This document shows positions 7,552-15,294 of a stretch of DNA of 64,000 bases, in pieces. This stretch comes from Dethiosulfovibrio faecalis. Lineage in GTDB: Bacteria > Synergistota > Synergistia > Synergistales > Dethiosulfovibrionaceae. Position 1 is the stretch's first letter, and each line of letters opens with the position of its first letter. A program made the translations under genes and the position numbers. The stretch is taken from assembly GCF_021568795.1 (NCBI RefSeq), contig NZ_JAKGUE010000010.1, positions 25,877-89,876 of the forward strand. Direction: 5' to 3'. A model generated the notes under the pieces. The model was not told where the DNA came from. It did no database searches and saw nothing but the letters and a program-made list of their open reading frames with translations.

Positions 7552-8559
7552 GTGATTAAGCTGTGGTTTTTTAAAAAGAAAAGACCAGAAACAGTTTCGA
7601 TAGATTTTCCTGACTGGGAAAAAGAAAAAAACCGCAGAGACACAAAACTGGACAAGTTAAAAGCTAACTTCAAAGAAGCTCAGAATACACAAGAAGCCAT
7701 TGATTCTATTCGAAAAGCGGTCTTCGATTTTATCGAAAACCATAACCAATCACCTGTAGAAATGATTTCCCTCTTTGACGATTTAGATCTACCTATAGAC
7801 ATCACAAAGAGAGAGCTCGCAATACGAAAAGAAATCAATCGACATTATAAACAAAGAGAAAACTATAAAGAAAAGGCGTTCTCTATATATCTGTCCTTAC
7901 AACATATCGAACTCCTCTACTCGAACCCCGCCAGAGAATGGAGTAACTTCATGGGGCTCGGGAAACTACAAACAAATCTAAAATCACTGGAATACATGGA
8001 TGCCTTGATTAAAATCATGTCAGAAGGGAAACGGCTTTTCTGCAATAATAAGATAAGCACCAAACTATCAAATGACATTCAAAAAATGTTTAAATTATGG
8101 AATTCGTTAAAAATAAAACGCGAAGAATATAGACTAAACTTAGGACTCATCCCCCAAGAAAGAGATCTCGCGAAAAAACATTTTTTGATCCTTCCTGTTG
8201 TTGAATATTTAGATCGTCGTTATAAGTTCAACCCCCAAGTTAGAGATGAACTTGTTCATTGGTGCAAAGAAGATATCCCCACATACGAGCAAGTGATAAA
8301 AGAAACCAACATTATAGATGATTTCTCTGAAAATGATTGTTACAGCTTGTTGGATAATCCAAGTCTTTCCGAGCAAAAACTACGCAATTTTTCGATTGAA
8401 GATGTAAAAAAAATGGATGATTTTTTCGTTCCTAATCTTCCTTCGTTTGATATTTTATGGGGAATTTACGAAGACGAGAAGAATAACGACGGGCTATCTA
8501 TGCTAAAAAACATTGGAGAAAAAATTGGCTACGAGGAAATATTGACAGAAGAAGAATAG
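7552..8559 (+). CDS. Hypothetical cargo protein, 335 aa
   Basis: I do not recognise this protein. It is strongly charged, A+T-rich in codon use, predicted all-helical, and has no signal peptide or membrane segment. The C-terminus ends in acidic residues (EEILTEEE). GTG at 7552 abuts the AAGAAGG site; an in-frame CTG at 7561 is better spaced from GAAGGTG, so the true start may be CTG. It directly follows the CI repressor gene with a 39-base gap and could be a lysogenic-conversion or superinfection-exclusion gene expressed from the repressor promoter. That role is inference from position. Confidence 0.55.
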   Translation: MIKLWFFKKKRPETVSIDFPDWEKEKNRRDTKLDKLKANFKEAQNTQEAIDSIRKAVFDFIENHNQSPVEMISLFDDLDLPIDITKRELAIRKEINRHYKQRENYKEKAFSIYLSLQHIELLYSNPAREWSNFMGLGKLQTNLKSLEYMDALIKIMSEGKRLFCNNKISTKLSNDIQKMFKLWNSLKIKREEYRLNLGLIPQERDLAKKHFLILPVVEYLDRRYKFNPQVRDELVHWCKEDIPTYEQVIKETNIIDDFSENDCYSLLDNPSLSEQKLRNFSIEDVKKMDDFFVPNLPSFDILWGIYEDEKNNDGLSMLKNIGEKIGYEEILTEEE

Positions 8560-8622
8560 GTGGAACAGCATCGCCAGGGGTGGCGGTTTAGTAGGGAACA
8601 ATAGGGGCAGGAGATGAGTCTC

Positions 8623-9369
8623 ATGTTCATGTTATGGACTGCAATTTTTATTGTTTCTATGATAGCTATCCCAGTAGGGGCAATTATTGCCAAGAGATAC
8701 ATACAAAGCAAGCTACAGGAGTCTAAGAGGGCGCCGCTCAAAACCTATCAAGTATCTGAAAACATCAGTGTTCCAGAACTACTCCACATCGTCTATAAGG
8801 TCCGAGAGGCAAAAATAATCTCAGGCAAAAAATGCAAAGAGATCTCCCATATGATCACCAAAGAAGGGGCTACACCAGAAACCAGGGACTTGGTCCGCCA
8901 AATCCTTTATGGGAGAGATGATCAGGTCTCCTCTGGAGAGCTTCTTGGAAAAGAGCATATTTCTGTAGGAAGCAAAAGCGACTGGGCAATCGTGGCTGTG
9001 CTCATCCCACTCATGATAGCCGTGTCTTTTGCAACAGCAGACAAGCCCCAACCAGTCCAGGTGGAGCCTTCGGCAAGGGAGCAGCATAAGAAGCCATCCG
9101 TTCCCCAAAAAGACATAGGAGATGAAATAGGAGCCTTCATATGGTCTAAAACTTTCGTCAAAGACTACTTAAAAGCTCCATCTACTGCGGACTTTCCTTT
9201 CTTTGATAGAGAATCAACACAATTAAACGACTCCACTTGGGTAATAAAATCTTATGTCGACAGTCAAAACAGCTTCGGAGCAATAATCAGAACGCGCTAT
9301 ATCGCAACAATGCATTACAAAGGTAACGATCACTGGGAGCTGTTAGACATTCACTTTGTAGATCAATAA
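8623..9369 (+). CDS. Membrane-anchored cargo protein with C-terminal KAPSTADFP-type domain
   Basis: About 248 residues. A membrane helix lies near residues 3 to 23 (MLWTAIFIVSMIAIPVGAI), then a soluble helical section, then a second membrane helix (WAIVAVLIPLMIAVSFA). After it comes a Pro-rich linker and a C-terminal domain. That domain (FVKDYLKAPSTADFPFF, then SYVDSQNSFGA) resembles a small domain seen in many membrane or lipoprotein-like proteins of unknown role. ATG at 8623 has GGAG 9 bases upstream; ATG at 8614 is an alternative. The topology would place the C-terminal domain on the same side as the N-terminus. Function unknown. Confidence 0.55.
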   Translation: MFMLWTAIFIVSMIAIPVGAIIAKRYIQSKLQESKRAPLKTYQVSENISVPELLHIVYKVREAKIISGKKCKEISHMITKEGATPETRDLVRQILYGRDDQVSSGELLGKEHISVGSKSDWAIVAVLIPLMIAVSFATADKPQPVQVEPSAREQHKKPSVPQKDIGDEIGAFIWSKTFVKDYLKAPSTADFPFFDRESTQLNDSTWVIKSYVDSQNSFGAIIRTRYIATMHYKGNDHWELLDIHFVDQ

Positions 9370-9482
9370 TTTTGGATATTAACCTCAGAACCACTTCACG
9401 CCTCTTCCTCTAAGGCGTCCTTCGAGAAGAGGAAAGTGTCAGCTTGGATGAGACAGAAAGTAGATCGGAGGAGAGGTAGGCA

Positions 9483-10184
9483 ATGGGATACGAAGAAACC
9501 GTGGAAGGGATACTCGACAGCTACTCTAAAAAGAAAGACAAGAAATGGTTCTGTAACTGCAAATGCGAAGATCAGTGGATTTCTGTAGAGGAGAAAAATG
9601 AGGGCTACGAGCTTACACCCAATGATAGACCAAGCCAGGAATCCGATGATCCGTGCTTCATCCTAATCCTCGAGTCGCCACACAGGAGAGAGTTTAAAAC
9701 TTACGATAAAAAAAATAAAAAGCTTAAGACACTTAAGACACCCAAGCCAGCCAATGGGAAAACAGGCCGTAACATACAAGATCACTTCATAGATAGCATG
9801 GCAATACAAATGGATGGCAAGAAAAAATGCTACATATACCTACTCAATGCTATCCAATACCAATGCTCACTAGGACTAACACAAAACCAAGAGAACAAAA
9901 AAATAAAACTTGATATTTTTAATAAAACATGGGGAAATGAGGGAATGGAGAATTTTAAAGAAAGACTAAAAGGCGTATATGGTACCATCCCCGACAACAG
10001 ACCTACATATATCGTAAATGCTTGCACTAATTTAGGCAAACTAAAAGAAGACATAACAACAAGAGCTAGTGAAGTTACAGAGAAAAAAATCTTTCAAAGG
10101 TGCCACCCTTCTTCGGGTTACTTTATTGTAGAAGCTAGGGCCTATCGTCAGGCATTGAATGAACTTAGGCCCGCCTATGACTAA
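9483..10184 (+). CDS. Hypothetical cargo protein, possible uracil-DNA-glycosylase-like fold
   Basis: A 233-residue soluble protein rich in Lys and Asn. After a short Cys-bearing N-terminus (CNCKCED) it has a hydrophobic strand ending in LILESPHRREF. This is followed by a GKTGRNIQ segment, a strand YIYLLNAIQYQCS, and near the C-terminus IVNAC and CHPSSGY. A strand ending in an acidic SP motif and a late HPS motif recall the two active-site motifs of uracil-DNA-glycosylase-like proteins. That is a weak motif resemblance and I cannot confirm the fold. It is preceded by GGAGGAGAGG and overlaps the next gene by 8 bases. Confidence 0.5.
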   Translation: MGYEETVEGILDSYSKKKDKKWFCNCKCEDQWISVEEKNEGYELTPNDRPSQESDDPCFILILESPHRREFKTYDKKNKKLKTLKTPKPANGKTGRNIQDHFIDSMAIQMDGKKKCYIYLLNAIQYQCSLGLTQNQENKKIKLDIFNKTWGNEGMENFKERLKGVYGTIPDNRPTYIVNACTNLGKLKEDITTRASEVTEKKIFQRCHPSSGYFIVEARAYRQALNELRPAYD

Positions 10185-11256
10185 ACTCCATTCAACCCTA
10201 TTCGCCATCCTAGCATCTATCCTCCTTCTCGCCACCCCCTCCTTCGCTCTCTCTATCGGCACTTTCAACATAGAGTACTTCAACGTCTCCGGGAAGAAGG
10301 CCTATTCCCCCACCGACTGCGCCGCTCTGGCGAAGACAATCCGGGGATCCGGTGCCGACGTCCTCGCTCTTCAGGAGATCGAGGGCAACACCACCATGAG
10401 GTACTTCGTCACCAAGTTCATGCCGGGATGGGCTTACGCCGGAAATGATACGGGAGGCAGGCAGGATCTCTACTTCCTTTGGAACAAGAAGGTGATCAAA
10501 CTCCTGGACGGTCCGCATGTTTACGGTGCCAACGCATCCTTCCGCTTCGAAGGCAAGAGTTACAAGCTGAACGACCGACCGAACCTGGTGGCCACGTTCC
10601 TGGATACCTGGGACAACACCCGCTTTACCCTGGTGAACGTCCACCTGAAGAGCCAGAGTACCAGAGGGAAGGACGACAAGGCCACAGCCCAGAGATACAA
10701 CGACACCAAGAGACGAACCCAGATCGAAGGGATAAACAAGCTGGTCTCGTCGCTGAAGGGCCCCGTGTTCGTCCTTGGGGACTATAACACCGACTCCCCC
10801 ACCGGAACTGCCTTTCCTCTCGTCGGGCTCCACAGCGGCCATTACAGCTACGATAACCGAAAAAGCAACCTGGACTATATCGGCTATATGGGCATCCAAA
10901 AGACGGGCTCCTGGAAGCTCTACGAGGTGGAGAGCTCCATAGCCTCCAGATCCACCAGAAGATCTCAGTATCCCGACCACGATATAGTCGTCCTGTCGTT
11001 GGACGGCGACGGCCCCCATGCCGTATCGGGTGGCATAGCGGCCCCTCAGGTAGTCAAGCAGAAGAAGGTAATAGCCTCGGACTCGCCTAATGATTCGGGA
11101 GCTTCGGGAGACACGATTGTCTATATCACCAAGACGGGAAAGAAGTACCATGCGGATGGATGTTCATACCTAAAGAAGAGCAAGATACCGATCACGCTGA
11201 AGGAAGCGAAGGCCAAGGGATATACGCCATGCTCCAAGTGCCATCCGCCGAAATAA
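10177..11256 (+). CDS. Secreted endonuclease/exonuclease/phosphatase-family protein
   Basis: A 359-residue exported protein. The N-terminus is a signal peptide (TLFAILASILLLATPSFA). The body, about residues 25 to 285, is an EEP-fold metallohydrolase with TFNIEYF, the metal-binding Glu in LQEIEG, NVHLKSQS, GDYNTDS and a terminal YPDHDIV with the catalytic Asp-His. The last about 45 residues (GKKYHADGCSYL...CSKCHP) form a small Cys/His domain like the Ada-type metal-binding tails on secreted nucleases. It is likely an extracellular or periplasmic nuclease. Its G+C-rich codon use contrasts with the A+T-rich neighbours, suggesting separate acquisition. ATG at 10159 is an alternative start. Confidence 0.85.
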   Translation: MTKLHSTLFAILASILLLATPSFALSIGTFNIEYFNVSGKKAYSPTDCAALAKTIRGSGADVLALQEIEGNTTMRYFVTKFMPGWAYAGNDTGGRQDLYFLWNKKVIKLLDGPHVYGANASFRFEGKSYKLNDRPNLVATFLDTWDNTRFTLVNVHLKSQSTRGKDDKATAQRYNDTKRRTQIEGINKLVSSLKGPVFVLGDYNTDSPTGTAFPLVGLHSGHYSYDNRKSNLDYIGYMGIQKTGSWKLYEVESSIASRSTRRSQYPDHDIVVLSLDGDGPHAVSGGIAAPQVVKQKKVIASDSPNDSGASGDTIVYITKTGKKYHADGCSYLKKSKIPITLKEAKAKGYTPCSKCHPPK

Positions 11257-11356
11257 GGATAAAGGAACTGAAGGCTTCCGCCGTGCGCACCGGTGACTGG
11301 GGGAGCGGGGGGGAGTAGTATAAACTTTTGATTTTACATAAAGGGGCTCGTACGCA

Positions 11357-11794
11357 ATGCAGACAAGCAATATTATTTCAACCGTTGCTTTGGTCATGTC
11401 AGGAATATCCTTATATTTTTCCTATCGGTCATATAAACTAAATAACGAAAAGGAACTTAGAATCCTAGCGTCATCTCAAAAAGCAAATATACGCGGGGAA
11501 ATAATATCAGAATATTCACAATCGGGTTCAAAAAATTACAAGGCCCTGATTTGGAATGACGGGAAAGCTACTGCAAGAGAAATAACCGTCGACGATATAA
11601 AAGAAAAGGGAAGTCTCCTAACCCAAAAGGAAATCAATGATGCCTTCCCAGTAGAGAGCCTCGAACCTGATGGACAGGTTCGCATGCCAGTATGTGTTTT
11701 TTTAGGATCAACACTAAAACAAAAAATCACGATAAGATGGTCTGATGATTTTAAAGAAAAAAACGAAAAAAACATATACCTGCGAGTGCAATAA
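11357..11794 (+). CDS. Membrane-anchored hypothetical protein
   Basis: A 145-residue protein with one N-terminal membrane helix (about residues 5 to 24, IISTVALVMSGISLYF), a short basic stretch, and a soluble beta-rich domain (ALIWNDGKATAREITV...). The domain looks like a small sensor or beta-sandwich but matches nothing I can name. It lies 22 bases upstream of the SLATT gene on the same strand and is probably cotranscribed with it. That makes it a candidate third component of a SLATT/TIR module. Confidence 0.6.
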   Translation: MQTSNIISTVALVMSGISLYFSYRSYKLNNEKELRILASSQKANIRGEIISEYSQSGSKNYKALIWNDGKATAREITVDDIKEKGSLLTQKEINDAFPVESLEPDGQVRMPVCVFLGSTLKQKITIRWSDDFKEKNEKNIYLRVQ

Positions 11795-11816
11795 CCAGGG
11801 GAAGAGGGAAATACTC

Positions 11817-12350
11817 ATGGGAAAAAAGACGCCTAAAAAAGAACACGCAAATCCAAGGGTTTTATCTCGTACTATCATTAGAGAAGAGGTCCCTAGATTG
11901 ACTCAAAAGGAATACATCCACGAACGCTTGAAAGATCAAATAAACTGGTATGGCTCCAAAAGCGAGTGGAACAAAAAGTGGTACGTAAGACTGAAAAAAT
12001 GCGAGCTTGCCATGGCCGCAACTATCCCTGTGATAGTCTCGTTCATGGATGGGCCGCTGTGTCTAAAGCTCATCATAGCTATTCTCGGAGCATGTCTCGT
12101 CGGGATAGGCGGACTTCACGGGCTCCAGAACTACCACGAAAACTGGATAGAGTACAGGAGTACCAGCGAGGTATTAAAGCATGAGCTTTACTTTTATCAA
12201 ACGAAGACAGGACCGTATAAAGACGAAGATGACCCCTTCCCCCTGTTGGTGCACAGGACGGAAGAGATCATCTCTCACGAGAATATCAACTGGAACAACC
12301 TATGCGGACAATCAAAAAAAGAGGGGAAGAGCCCTACGATGGGCCGTTGA
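11817..12350 (+). CDS. SLATT-domain (DUF4231-like) two-helix membrane protein
   Basis: A 177-residue protein of the SLATT/DUF4231 type. The basic N-terminal region leads to a conserved segment (ERLKDQINWYGSKSEWNKK). Two membrane helices follow (AATIPVIVSFM and LIIAILGACLVGIGGLHGL). Then comes the diagnostic post-membrane helix with WIEYRSTSEVLKHELYFY and a GPYK motif. SLATT proteins are predicted pore-forming effectors in prokaryotic nucleotide-second-messenger conflict systems (Burroughs and Aravind analyses). No ligand-binding domain is fused to it here. The TIR-like gene 240 bases downstream could make the signal. Start ATG 11817 chosen over longer frame starts by ribosome site and domain limits. 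Confidence 0.75.
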   Translation: MGKKTPKKEHANPRVLSRTIIREEVPRLTQKEYIHERLKDQINWYGSKSEWNKKWYVRLKKCELAMAATIPVIVSFMDGPLCLKLIIAILGACLVGIGGLHGLQNYHENWIEYRSTSEVLKHELYFYQTKTGPYKDEDDPFPLLVHRTEEIISHENINWNNLCGQSKKEGKSPTMGR

Positions 12351-12537
12351 CTTCTCGATAAGACCTGACAAAAACATCTGGTTTACAGGGGTACTGCTCC
12401 CCTCGTAAGCCGGTGATAATCCAGTCCCCAATGGAGGCGTGAAGTGGTCCTTCTAGGGTGTCTATGACCATCTCTTTGTCGGTTTGATAAGCCCTTATTC
12501 GTACCGGTAGTTTTTCGAACCAACGCATTTCCTGCAT
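12334..12537 (-). CDS. Small conserved phage protein (GDWIITG family)
   Basis: A 67-residue protein, start ATG 12537 with AGAGGTG 6 bases upstream. It carries the pattern common in many phage genomes: a KLPVRIRAYQ opening, then TLEGPLHASIGDWIITGLRG, and a YPCKPDVF end. The role is unknown. It is the only minus-strand gene between the SLATT and TIR genes and overlaps the SLATT gene's 3' end by 17 bases. Its presence shows that the cargo zone still contains ordinary phage genes. Confidence 0.75.
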   Translation of the reverse strand: MQEMRWFEKLPVRIRAYQTDKEMVIDTLEGPLHASIGDWIITGLRGEQYPCKPDVFVRSYREVNGPS

Positions 12538-12588
12538 TTCAAACACCTCTATTCGATTCGATCTTAAAAAACGAAAGGAGCTACAGCA

Positions 12589-13011
12589 ATGCCAAGTTTG
12601 CGCAATTATAACATCTTCATCAGTCATGCTTGGAGATATTCTGAGCGCTACGAAAAGCTGTCTAACATGCTGAACGAAGCCAAATATCTAAGGACAATCG
12701 ACTATTCGGTCCCACAGTGGAAGCCAGTTATAGACCCAGAACACCCCTGTAATAAATCCGATCTAAAAAATGCGCTGACAGAGCAAATAAGTCACGCCAG
12801 CGTAGTAATCGTCATAGCGGGGATGTGGGCCAGTTACAGCGAGTGGATACAGTACGAAATAGACGAGGCCCAACGTATGTGGAAACCAATACTCGGCATA
12901 AAACCCCGGGGACAAGAGCGTATTCCGAGCGCCATCACCCAAAACGCCGATGAAATGGTCGGTTGGAACACCGAAACAATAGTCAACGCCATCCGGCGGT
13001 TAGCAAGATAG
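12589..13011 (+). CDS. TIR-like protein of the Thoeris ThsB type
   Basis: A 140-residue single-domain TIR-like protein. The N-terminus NYNIFISHAWRYSERY matches the first strand and loop of the ThsB/DUF1863 TIR-like family. A DYSVP loop near residue 38, a central strand SVVIVIAGMW, and a helix SEWIQYEIDEA bear Glu residues in the position of the TIR catalytic Glu. In Thoeris, ThsB senses phage and makes a cyclic ADP-ribose-type signal from NAD. Here no ThsA (SIR2/SLOG or Macro) gene is visible nearby. The nearest possible effector is the SLATT protein. AAAGGAG lies 8 bases upstream of ATG. Confidence 0.85.
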   Translation: MPSLRNYNIFISHAWRYSERYEKLSNMLNEAKYLRTIDYSVPQWKPVIDPEHPCNKSDLKNALTEQISHASVVIVIAGMWASYSEWIQYEIDEAQRMWKPILGIKPRGQERIPSAITQNADEMVGWNTETIVNAIRRLAR

Positions 13012-13063
13012 CACAAAGGGCCAGAGCATCCAGCTCCGGCCCTTAAATTATTTACTAATTTAT

Positions 13064-13738
13064 TCATACCCATGAGGATGGACAAGAAAAAGTGGACCCT
13101 GCTACAGAAAAGACCTTTGGGAAAAGAGCTTTTTTTAAATGTTGTTCTTTTATTCGCATATGCCTGAACTTATTTCCAACACAAACCTTTTCTAAATGTT
13201 TGGCTCGTGCCCCGGGAGGAAAAAGAACTGATATTTCCACGGCAGGTTTCAATGTCTTTATGGCTTGCAGCGCTGGCACAAAATCGTTATCTCCGCTGAT
13301 CAAAAAGACAGAATCACACTCGTCGTTTATACAGGCCTTGAGCATATCAATCGCTATATTGACATCAGTTAATTTTTCTTCATAAGTGACAAAACTCTTG
13401 TTGCAAAGTCCATTTTTTTTACCTTGAGAACAGGTAGCTTGACAAGGAACCCTACTCCTCTTGGTTTTTTTTAAAAAAGATCCCAATATAACCTTAACTC
13501 CAGTTGCCTTCAGAAGATTAATATATACCTTGTGACGGTCCATCTTCCCTTGATCCCATTTTGCATAAGCTGAAAAATAGTGGACTTCTTTTAAATCTTC
13601 GGTCTTATTCAAGAACTGAGTAGAAAGATTAGTTAGGTTAAGCCATTTGTAGCAAGAGGAGGACCCATTTCTTGCTACAAGGGTATTTATTGAGTGATAC
13701 AAATTGAATCCGTCGACAAAAGTAATCACTCTACGCAT
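13064..13738 (-). CDS. NYN-domain (LabA/DUF88) predicted RNase
   Basis: A 224-residue protein beginning MRRVITFVDGFNLYHSI, the signature first strand and Asp of NYN/PIN-like nucleases. Further acidic residues are visible in KLTDVNIAIDML and in ISGDNDFVPAL, completing the metal-binding set. A cysteine-rich insertion (PCQATCSQGKKNGLC) near residues 118 to 132 may bind zinc. ATG 13738 has GGAGG 9 bases upstream; the frame also extends back through the integrase terminator and that part is not coding. NYN proteins cleave RNA, and several occur in defence islands. A role in phage conflict is inferred from location beside the integrase. Confidence 0.82.
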   Translation of the reverse strand: MRRVITFVDGFNLYHSINTLVARNGSSSCYKWLNLTNLSTQFLNKTEDLKEVHYFSAYAKWDQGKMDRHKVYINLLKATGVKVILGSFLKKTKRSRVPCQATCSQGKKNGLCNKSFVTYEEKLTDVNIAIDMLKACINDECDSVFLISGDNDFVPALQAIKTLKPAVEISVLFPPGARAKHLEKVCVGNKFRHMRIKEQHLKKALFPKVFSVAGSTFSCPSSWV

Positions 13739-13753
13739 CAAACACGCCCTCCT

Positions 13754-13782
13754 AAAAAAAATCCCGTAGCCTCGGCTACGGG
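13754..13782 (-). terminator. Intrinsic terminator after the integrase gene
   Basis: A 9-bp perfect stem (CCCGTAGCC / GGCTACGGG) with a 2-base central loop at 13763-13782. On the minus strand it is followed by eight T. It lies between the integrase stop and the NYN gene start, and separates the two minus-strand genes. Confidence 0.85.
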
Positions 13783-13860
13783 AGGCCATGCTGGTCAAGA
13801 AGAACCAACATGGGGCTTATTTGCTTATATTATACATAGCTTCCCCGTTTACGCAACCCC

Positions 13861-14988
13861 CTAGAATCTCACCCCATCCAACCAATCCGCCCACCACTGC
13901 ATCATCTCCCTGCGCTTGTCCAGGTATTCGGCGTGGTTGTAGGCCGCACGCACCGTATTCTTCTCCACGTGGGCCAGCTGCCTTTCGATCACGTCCGGCG
14001 GCCATCCGTTTTCGTTTAGGATGGTGCTGGCCATGGCCCTGAAACCGTGGCCGGTAACTTCTTTTTTTTCGTATCCCATGCGTCTAAGAGCGGCGTTTAC
14101 GGTTCCGTCGCTCATAGGACGCTCAGACGTGCGTATGGACGGAAAGACATACTTACCCCCTCCGGAGAAAAGACGGACCCTCTCCAGCGAATCTACCGCC
14201 TGTAATGACAACGGTACGAGATGGGAGCGACGCATCTTCATCTTTTCCGCAGGAATCCGCCACAGATCTCCGTCGATCTCGGACCACTCCATCTTTCTAA
14301 GCTCTCCCGGACGAACGAAGGTATATATACCGACAAGGAGTGCATGGCGCACCACAACGGACGAGAGATCCCCAACCGCCCTGACAAGTCCTCTTATTCC
14401 CTGCGGGTCTATTATGGCCGCCCTGTGAGTTACCTGTGGTGGCATCAAGGCTCCTCGGAGGTCGGCTGAGATATCTCGATCGCACCGACCGGTGGCCACA
14501 CCGTAGCGCATCACCTGCCCGACAAGCTGGTGGACCCTGTGCGCCGTTTCGTGCAGCCCTTCTGCCTCGATCTTCCGTAGTACGGTAAGCAACGCCGGAG
14601 CAGAGATGGACCGTACATCGTTGCCGCCGATATAGGGAAACAGAAAAGTATCCATCCGGTACGAGAGATCCCTGATGTATTTGGGAACGCAGGTGGGCTT
14701 TTTTCTTTTCTCCAGCCATTCCTCGGCAAGGTCCTTGAAGGTGACCGTACCACCGGCAAGAGGACCGGAAGACTTTATATCGTCCCTAAGCTGCCTGGCT
14801 TGTGCAAGGCTCACGGCTGGGTATTCGCCCAGGGATTTCTTTTTCTCCTTGCCGTCCTCCCAGCATCGCAATCGCCAGAATCTGCGCCCAGAGGGCCTTA
14901 TCTCGATGTAGAGCCCTCTCTCGTCTTTGATCATGTACGGTTTTTCCTTTACCTTGGCTTTTCGTATGGCCGCATCGGTTAACGCCAT
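13861..14988 (-). CDS. int: Tyrosine recombinase, P4-type prophage integrase
   Basis: A 375-residue site-specific recombinase. The N-terminal DUF4102 arm-binding domain (about residues 1 to 75, MALTDAAIRKAKVKEKPY) is followed by a SAM-like core-binding domain (about 80 to 180) and the catalytic domain. Catalytic residues visible are Arg226 (RPGEL), His314-x2-Arg317 (HGFR), His340 and the nucleophile Tyr350 (RAAYN). It reads away from the adjacent tRNA-Gln, whose 3' end is the probable attachment site. The upstream gap has TTGTACGGT repeats that may be arm-type sites. The gene appears intact. Confidence 0.95.
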   Translation of the reverse strand: MALTDAAIRKAKVKEKPYMIKDERGLYIEIRPSGRRFWRLRCWEDGKEKKKSLGEYPAVSLAQARQLRDDIKSSGPLAGGTVTFKDLAEEWLEKRKKPTCVPKYIRDLSYRMDTFLFPYIGGNDVRSISAPALLTVLRKIEAEGLHETAHRVHQLVGQVMRYGVATGRCDRDISADLRGALMPPQVTHRAAIIDPQGIRGLVRAVGDLSSVVVRHALLVGIYTFVRPGELRKMEWSEIDGDLWRIPAEKMKMRRSHLVPLSLQAVDSLERVRLFSGGGKYVFPSIRTSERPMSDGTVNAALRRMGYEKKEVTGHGFRAMASTILNENGWPPDVIERQLAHVEKNTVRAAYNHAEYLDKRREMMQWWADWLDGVRF

Positions 14989-15009
14989 GAGCCCGCCTCC
15001 TATCAGGGG

Positions 15010-15081
15010 TTGTACGGTGAAACCGTATTATCGGCAACGTTGTACGTTAGATTGCACGGTTTGGTTCTGCGCTTGTACGGT
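15010..15081. repeat. TTGTACGGT direct repeats, candidate integrase arm sites
   Basis: Four near-identical 9-mers in the same orientation: TTGTACGGT at 15010-15018, TTGTACGTT at 15040-15048, TTGCACGGT at 15052-15060 and TTGTACGGT at 15073-15081. They lie between the integrase start and the tRNA attachment site, where P4-type integrases and their regulators bind. The binding role is inferred. Confidence 0.6.
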
Positions 15082-15112
15082 TCCCTATGATTTTCCCTGA
15101 CGTAAGTATAGC

Positions 15113-15140
15113 AAAAAAGCCCGCTGTTTAGCGGGCTTTT
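15113..15140. terminator. Bidirectional terminator between tRNA-Gln and integrase
   Basis: A stem of GCCCGC and GCGGGC with a TGTTTA loop, flanked by six A on one side and four T on the other, so it can work on both strands. On the minus strand it ends tRNA-Gln transcription before the integrase promoter region. Confidence 0.8.
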
Positions 15141-15182
15141 GAGTCTCTATGGCGTTCTATGATTCTTGATGAAATTAGGCAT

Positions 15183-15256
15183 TGGCTGCCCCGCCTGGAT
15201 TCGAACCAGGATCGACGGAACCAAAATCCGTTGTGCTGCCTTTGCACCACGGGGCA
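15183..15256 (-). tRNA. tRNA-Gln (anticodon TTG), prophage attachment locus
   Basis: A 74-base cloverleaf with paired acceptor arms (TGCCCCG / CGGGGCA), the T-loop GGTTCGAATCC, anticodon TTG in the loop ATTTTGG, and an encoded CCA end. The 3' end faces the prophage, so the gene appears restored by, or used as, the attachment site. Confidence 0.95.
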
Positions 15257-15294
15257 AAAAACACATCGCAAGGGGTATTATAGGGTAGAAACGG

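Larger units (their letters stand above)
1..15183. mobile_element. Prophage, right-hand portion, integrated at tRNA-Gln
   Basis: A continuous phage-like region starts outside the window and ends at the 3' end of a tRNA-Gln gene. Seen in the sequence: a replication/recombination operon, a divergent Cro/CI-type repressor pair, a cargo zone, and a P4-type integrase directly beside the tRNA 3' end. This is the classical layout for integration into a tRNA 3' end. The matching left attachment copy, and any structural or lysis genes, would lie before position 1. The exact boundary at the tRNA is inferred because the second copy is not visible. Confidence 0.85.

Noticed and set aside
12589..13011. 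Canonical Thoeris system
   Set aside because: A ThsB-like TIR is present, but no ThsA (SIR2-SLOG or Macro-transmembrane) gene is found in the window, so it cannot be called a standard Thoeris locus.
15010..15081. CRISPR-like repeats
   Set aside because: The 9-base units are too short and unevenly spaced, with no cas genes nearby. They fit integrase arm sites better. No CRISPR array was seen elsewhere.
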